NCBI GenBank assembly: GCA_052143655.1
Contig: JBKQSL010000151.1
Coordinates: forward strand, 1-7,417
Direction: 5' to 3'
From: CAVSUR01 sp052143655
Lineage (GTDB): Bacteria; Actinomycetota; Actinomycetes; Streptosporangiales; Streptosporangiaceae
Length of the DNA: 7,417 nt
Shown: positions 6,347-7,417 of the stretch, in pieces
Position numbering within the stretch: the stretch's first letter is position 1
Layout: each line of letters starts with the position of its first letter
The notes under the pieces: generated by a model
Databases searched by the model: none
Told to the model about the DNA's origin: nothing
The model's input: the letters and a program-made list of their open reading frames with translations, nothing else
Made by a program: the position numbers and the translations under genes

Positions 6347-6371
6347 ACCGCAGCACGTCAGGGCCGGCCCG
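6347..6371. other. Convergent intergenic gap
   Basis: Only 25 bases separate the stops of the ATPase gene (plus strand) and the hydrolase gene (minus strand). The gap contains the short palindrome GGGCCGGCCC (6361-6370) but no T-run on either strand, so no standard terminator is visible. Transcripts from the two sides probably overlap at their 3' ends. Confidence 0.5.
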
Positions 6372-7193
6372 TCAGGACGCGGCGATGACCCGGCGCCCGG
6401 CATCCGCCGGGCCCTGGCGGTCCGGCCGGGCGGCCCCGTCGAGGGCGGCGGCGCGGACCACCCAGCCGCCGATCCGGTCCAGCAGCGCTGGGCTGACGGC
6501 CGTCTCGGCGTGGCCGAAGCCCTGCTCGACCCACAGTTCCTTCGGCTCCTGAGCGGCCGCGTAGATCTTGCGGGCATGCTCGACGGGGAAGAACATGTCC
6601 TTGTCCCCGTGCACGATCAGCAGCGGGATGGGCGAGACCCTGGCCGCGGCCTCGTCCGGCGGCACCGGGACCACTTCCCACCGGCCGCCGCTGCTGATCC
6701 GGGTATTCAGCACGTGCCGGGAGAACAGCCGGCCTACCCGGTGCCCGATCGTCCAGTGCACCCGGCGCATCGCCTTGGTGCCGCGGTAGTACCACCAGCC
6801 GGGGCCGCTGATCGAGACGACCGCGTCGACGCCGCCGACCAGGCCCGCGTGCCGCAGCACCACCGAGGCGCCCATCGAGAACCCCACGGTCGCGATCCGC
6901 CGGTAGCCCAGCTCCCGGGCCCAGGCCACGGCCACGGCGACGTCCTTGATCTCCAGGTCGCCAAGCGTCGACGCCCCGCCGGAGCGGCCGTGGCCGCGGA
7001 AATCGAACGTGATCACCCCGGCCACCTGGTTCATCCTGGTGGCGATACCCCAGACCCATGGCCGCTGCCAGCTCTGGGTGAAGCCGTGCGCCACGATGAT
7101 GGCCAGGTCGGAGTCGGCGGCCAGGTGCACGGCATCAATCGGCACGCCGTCCTCGGTCACCAGCGTGCTGCCCTTGGTCACTGGCTTGGTCAT
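6372..7193 (-). CDS. Alpha/beta-hydrolase fold protein, substrate unknown
   Basis: This 273-residue serine-hydrolase-type protein reads from ATG at 7193 (MTKPVTK) to TGA at 6374-6372. Fold motifs appear in order: IIVAHGFTQ with His36-Gly37 (oxyanion-hole HG), FDFRGHGRSGG (63-73), the nucleophile elbow GFSMG with Ser106, LLIVHGDKDMFFP with likely acid Asp199 (191-203), and GFGHAE with His228. The catalytic triad therefore appears complete. No signal peptide is seen, so a cytoplasmic place is likely. Esterase, lipase-like or peptidase activity cannot be distinguished. The start is uncertain. An in-frame ATG at 7283 would add 30 residues and has a good ribosome binding site, but those codons end in A or T more often (8 of 30) than the next 30 (3 of 30) and show no fold content, so I prefer 7193. 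The gene converges on the sugar cluster, and no functional link to it is evident. Confidence 0.88.
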   Translation of the reverse strand: MTKPVTKGSTLVTEDGVPIDAVHLAADSDLAIIVAHGFTQSWQRPWVWGIATRMNQVAGVITFDFRGHGRSGGASTLGDLEIKDVAVAVAWARELGYRRIATVGFSMGASVVLRHAGLVGGVDAVVSISGPGWWYYRGTKAMRRVHWTIGHRVGRLFSRHVLNTRISSGGRWEVVPVPPDEAAARVSPIPLLIVHGDKDMFFPVEHARKIYAAAQEPKELWVEQGFGHAETAVSPALLDRIGGWVVRAAALDGAARPDRQGPADAGRRVIAAS

Positions 7194-7288
7194 GGCACCA
7201 TTCTCGCCGACGGCCGGCCTTGCTCCGGCAGGGCCCAACCGGCGCGGCGCCTGGGGGGCTGGAAGGGTCTTTTCCGCGGCCATGGGCG

Positions 7289-7294
7289 CTCCCC
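7289..7294 (-). promoter_or_regulatory. Possible ribosome binding site for the longer hydrolase start
   Basis: On the minus strand GGGGAG lies five bases before the ATG at 7283-7281. It is better placed than the GAGAATGG-like stretch before ATG 7193, and is the main argument for a 303-residue version of the hydrolase. Confidence 0.35.
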
Positions 7295-7347
7295 GCGGCG
7301 GCTGCTGACCGGCTGGCCGGGCGGCCCGGCCGATCGGCCCGCCACGG

Positions 7348-7385
7348 CGGCTCCGCGGCAGGCCGGGGGCCGAGCCGCGGAGCCG
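7348..7385. repeat. 12-bp inverted repeat with nested inner stem upstream of the hydrolase
   Basis: Bases 7348-7359 (cggctccgcggc) are the exact reverse complement of 7374-7385. Inside the 14-base loop GGCC (7361-7364) can pair with GGCC (7368-7371). No T-run follows on either strand. It could be a leader hairpin of the hydrolase mRNA, an operator, or the end structure of a gene beyond the window; the sequence does not choose between these. Confidence 0.5.
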
Positions 7386-7399
7386 GGCCCGGCCGGAGC

Positions 7400-7405
7400 A
7401 GCATA
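7400..7405 (-). promoter_or_regulatory. Possible -10 element (TATGCT) on the minus strand
   Basis: Read on the minus strand, TATGCT matches TATAAT at four of six positions and sits in a small AT-richer patch. Its -35 would fall past the right edge of the window, so it cannot be judged. If real, transcription would start near 7393 and the 12-bp inverted repeat would lie in the leader of the hydrolase mRNA. Confidence 0.2.
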
Positions 7406-7417
7406 AGGGGCGCCCGC

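Larger units (their letters stand above)
7194..7417. other. Upstream region of the hydrolase, no convincing gene, rich in inverted repeats
   Basis: No open frame here has family features. Visible structures are GGCCGGG (7315-7321) / CCCGGCC (7325-7331), the palindrome GGCCGATCGGCC (7328-7339), and a 12-bp inverted repeat (7348-7359 with 7374-7385, listed separately). The leftmost 90 bases could be the coding N-terminus of the hydrolase if its longer start is used. On the plus strand GGGTCTTTT (7266-7274) is a short T-run without a clear stem before it. Confidence 0.5.

Noticed and set aside
6361..6370. Palindrome GGGCCGGCCC between the convergent genes as a bidirectional terminator
   Set aside because: Ten bases of G/C self-complementarity leave only a very short stem with no T-run on either side, and such palindromes are frequent by chance here.
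5108..6577. A 489-residue open frame on the minus strand opposite the ABC ATPase gene
   Set aside because: It mirrors the ATPase coding sequence, has a compositionally biased translation with no motif, and runs into the tail of the hydrolase gene in another frame.
7266..7274. Plus-strand T-run GGGTCTTTT as an intrinsic terminator
   Set aside because: No clear stem precedes the T-run and no plus-strand gene ends nearby.
7135..7404. An 89-residue minus-strand frame ending inside the hydrolase gene
   Set aside because: Its translation is low-complexity Pro/Arg/Gly with no family features, and it overlaps the hydrolase in a different frame.

Overview
The window is very GC-rich, with codons ending mostly in G or C, several GTG starts and strong purine-rich ribosome binding sites. 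This points to a high-GC actinobacterium, of the Streptomyces/Streptosporangium/Frankia kind, but the sequence alone does not fix the genus. Almost all of it is coding. I saw no mobile element, CRISPR array, tRNA or rRNA.

Positions 1-6346 hold a plus-strand cluster for sugar import and oxidation. In order it has: the C-terminal half of an IlvD/Edd-family sugar-acid dehydratase (its start lies left of the window); a lipoprotein sugar-binding protein; two CUT1-type permeases (MalF-like, then MalG-like); an SMP-30/gluconolactonase-family lactonase that overlaps the second permease gene; and a MalK/UgpC/MsiK-type ABC ATPase. The importer is complete (binding protein, two membrane subunits, ATPase). 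The lactonase and the dehydratase are two successive steps of the non-phosphorylative route: sugar to lactone, to aldonate, to 2-keto-3-deoxy-aldonate. The simplest reading is that the cluster imports a sugar, or a small oligosaccharide hydrolysed inside the cell, and oxidises it without phosphorylation. The sugar dehydrogenase, the later enzymes and any regulator would lie outside the window. The exact sugar cannot be read from this sequence.

The short gaps in the cluster hold notable DNA structure. A near-perfect 20-bp repeat with a dyad core occurs twice, 42 bp apart, around the dehydratase stop and upstream of the binding-protein gene. A perfect 15-bp stem-loop lies between the binding-protein and first permease genes. 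A perfect 26-bp palindrome lies between the lactonase and ATPase genes.

Positions 6372-7193 hold a convergent minus-strand alpha/beta hydrolase of unknown substrate. Its upstream region (7194-7417) has no convincing gene but several GC-rich inverted repeats. I found no clear novel system. The operon-level structures and the specific transporter-lactonase-dehydratase pairing are the parts most worth a second look.
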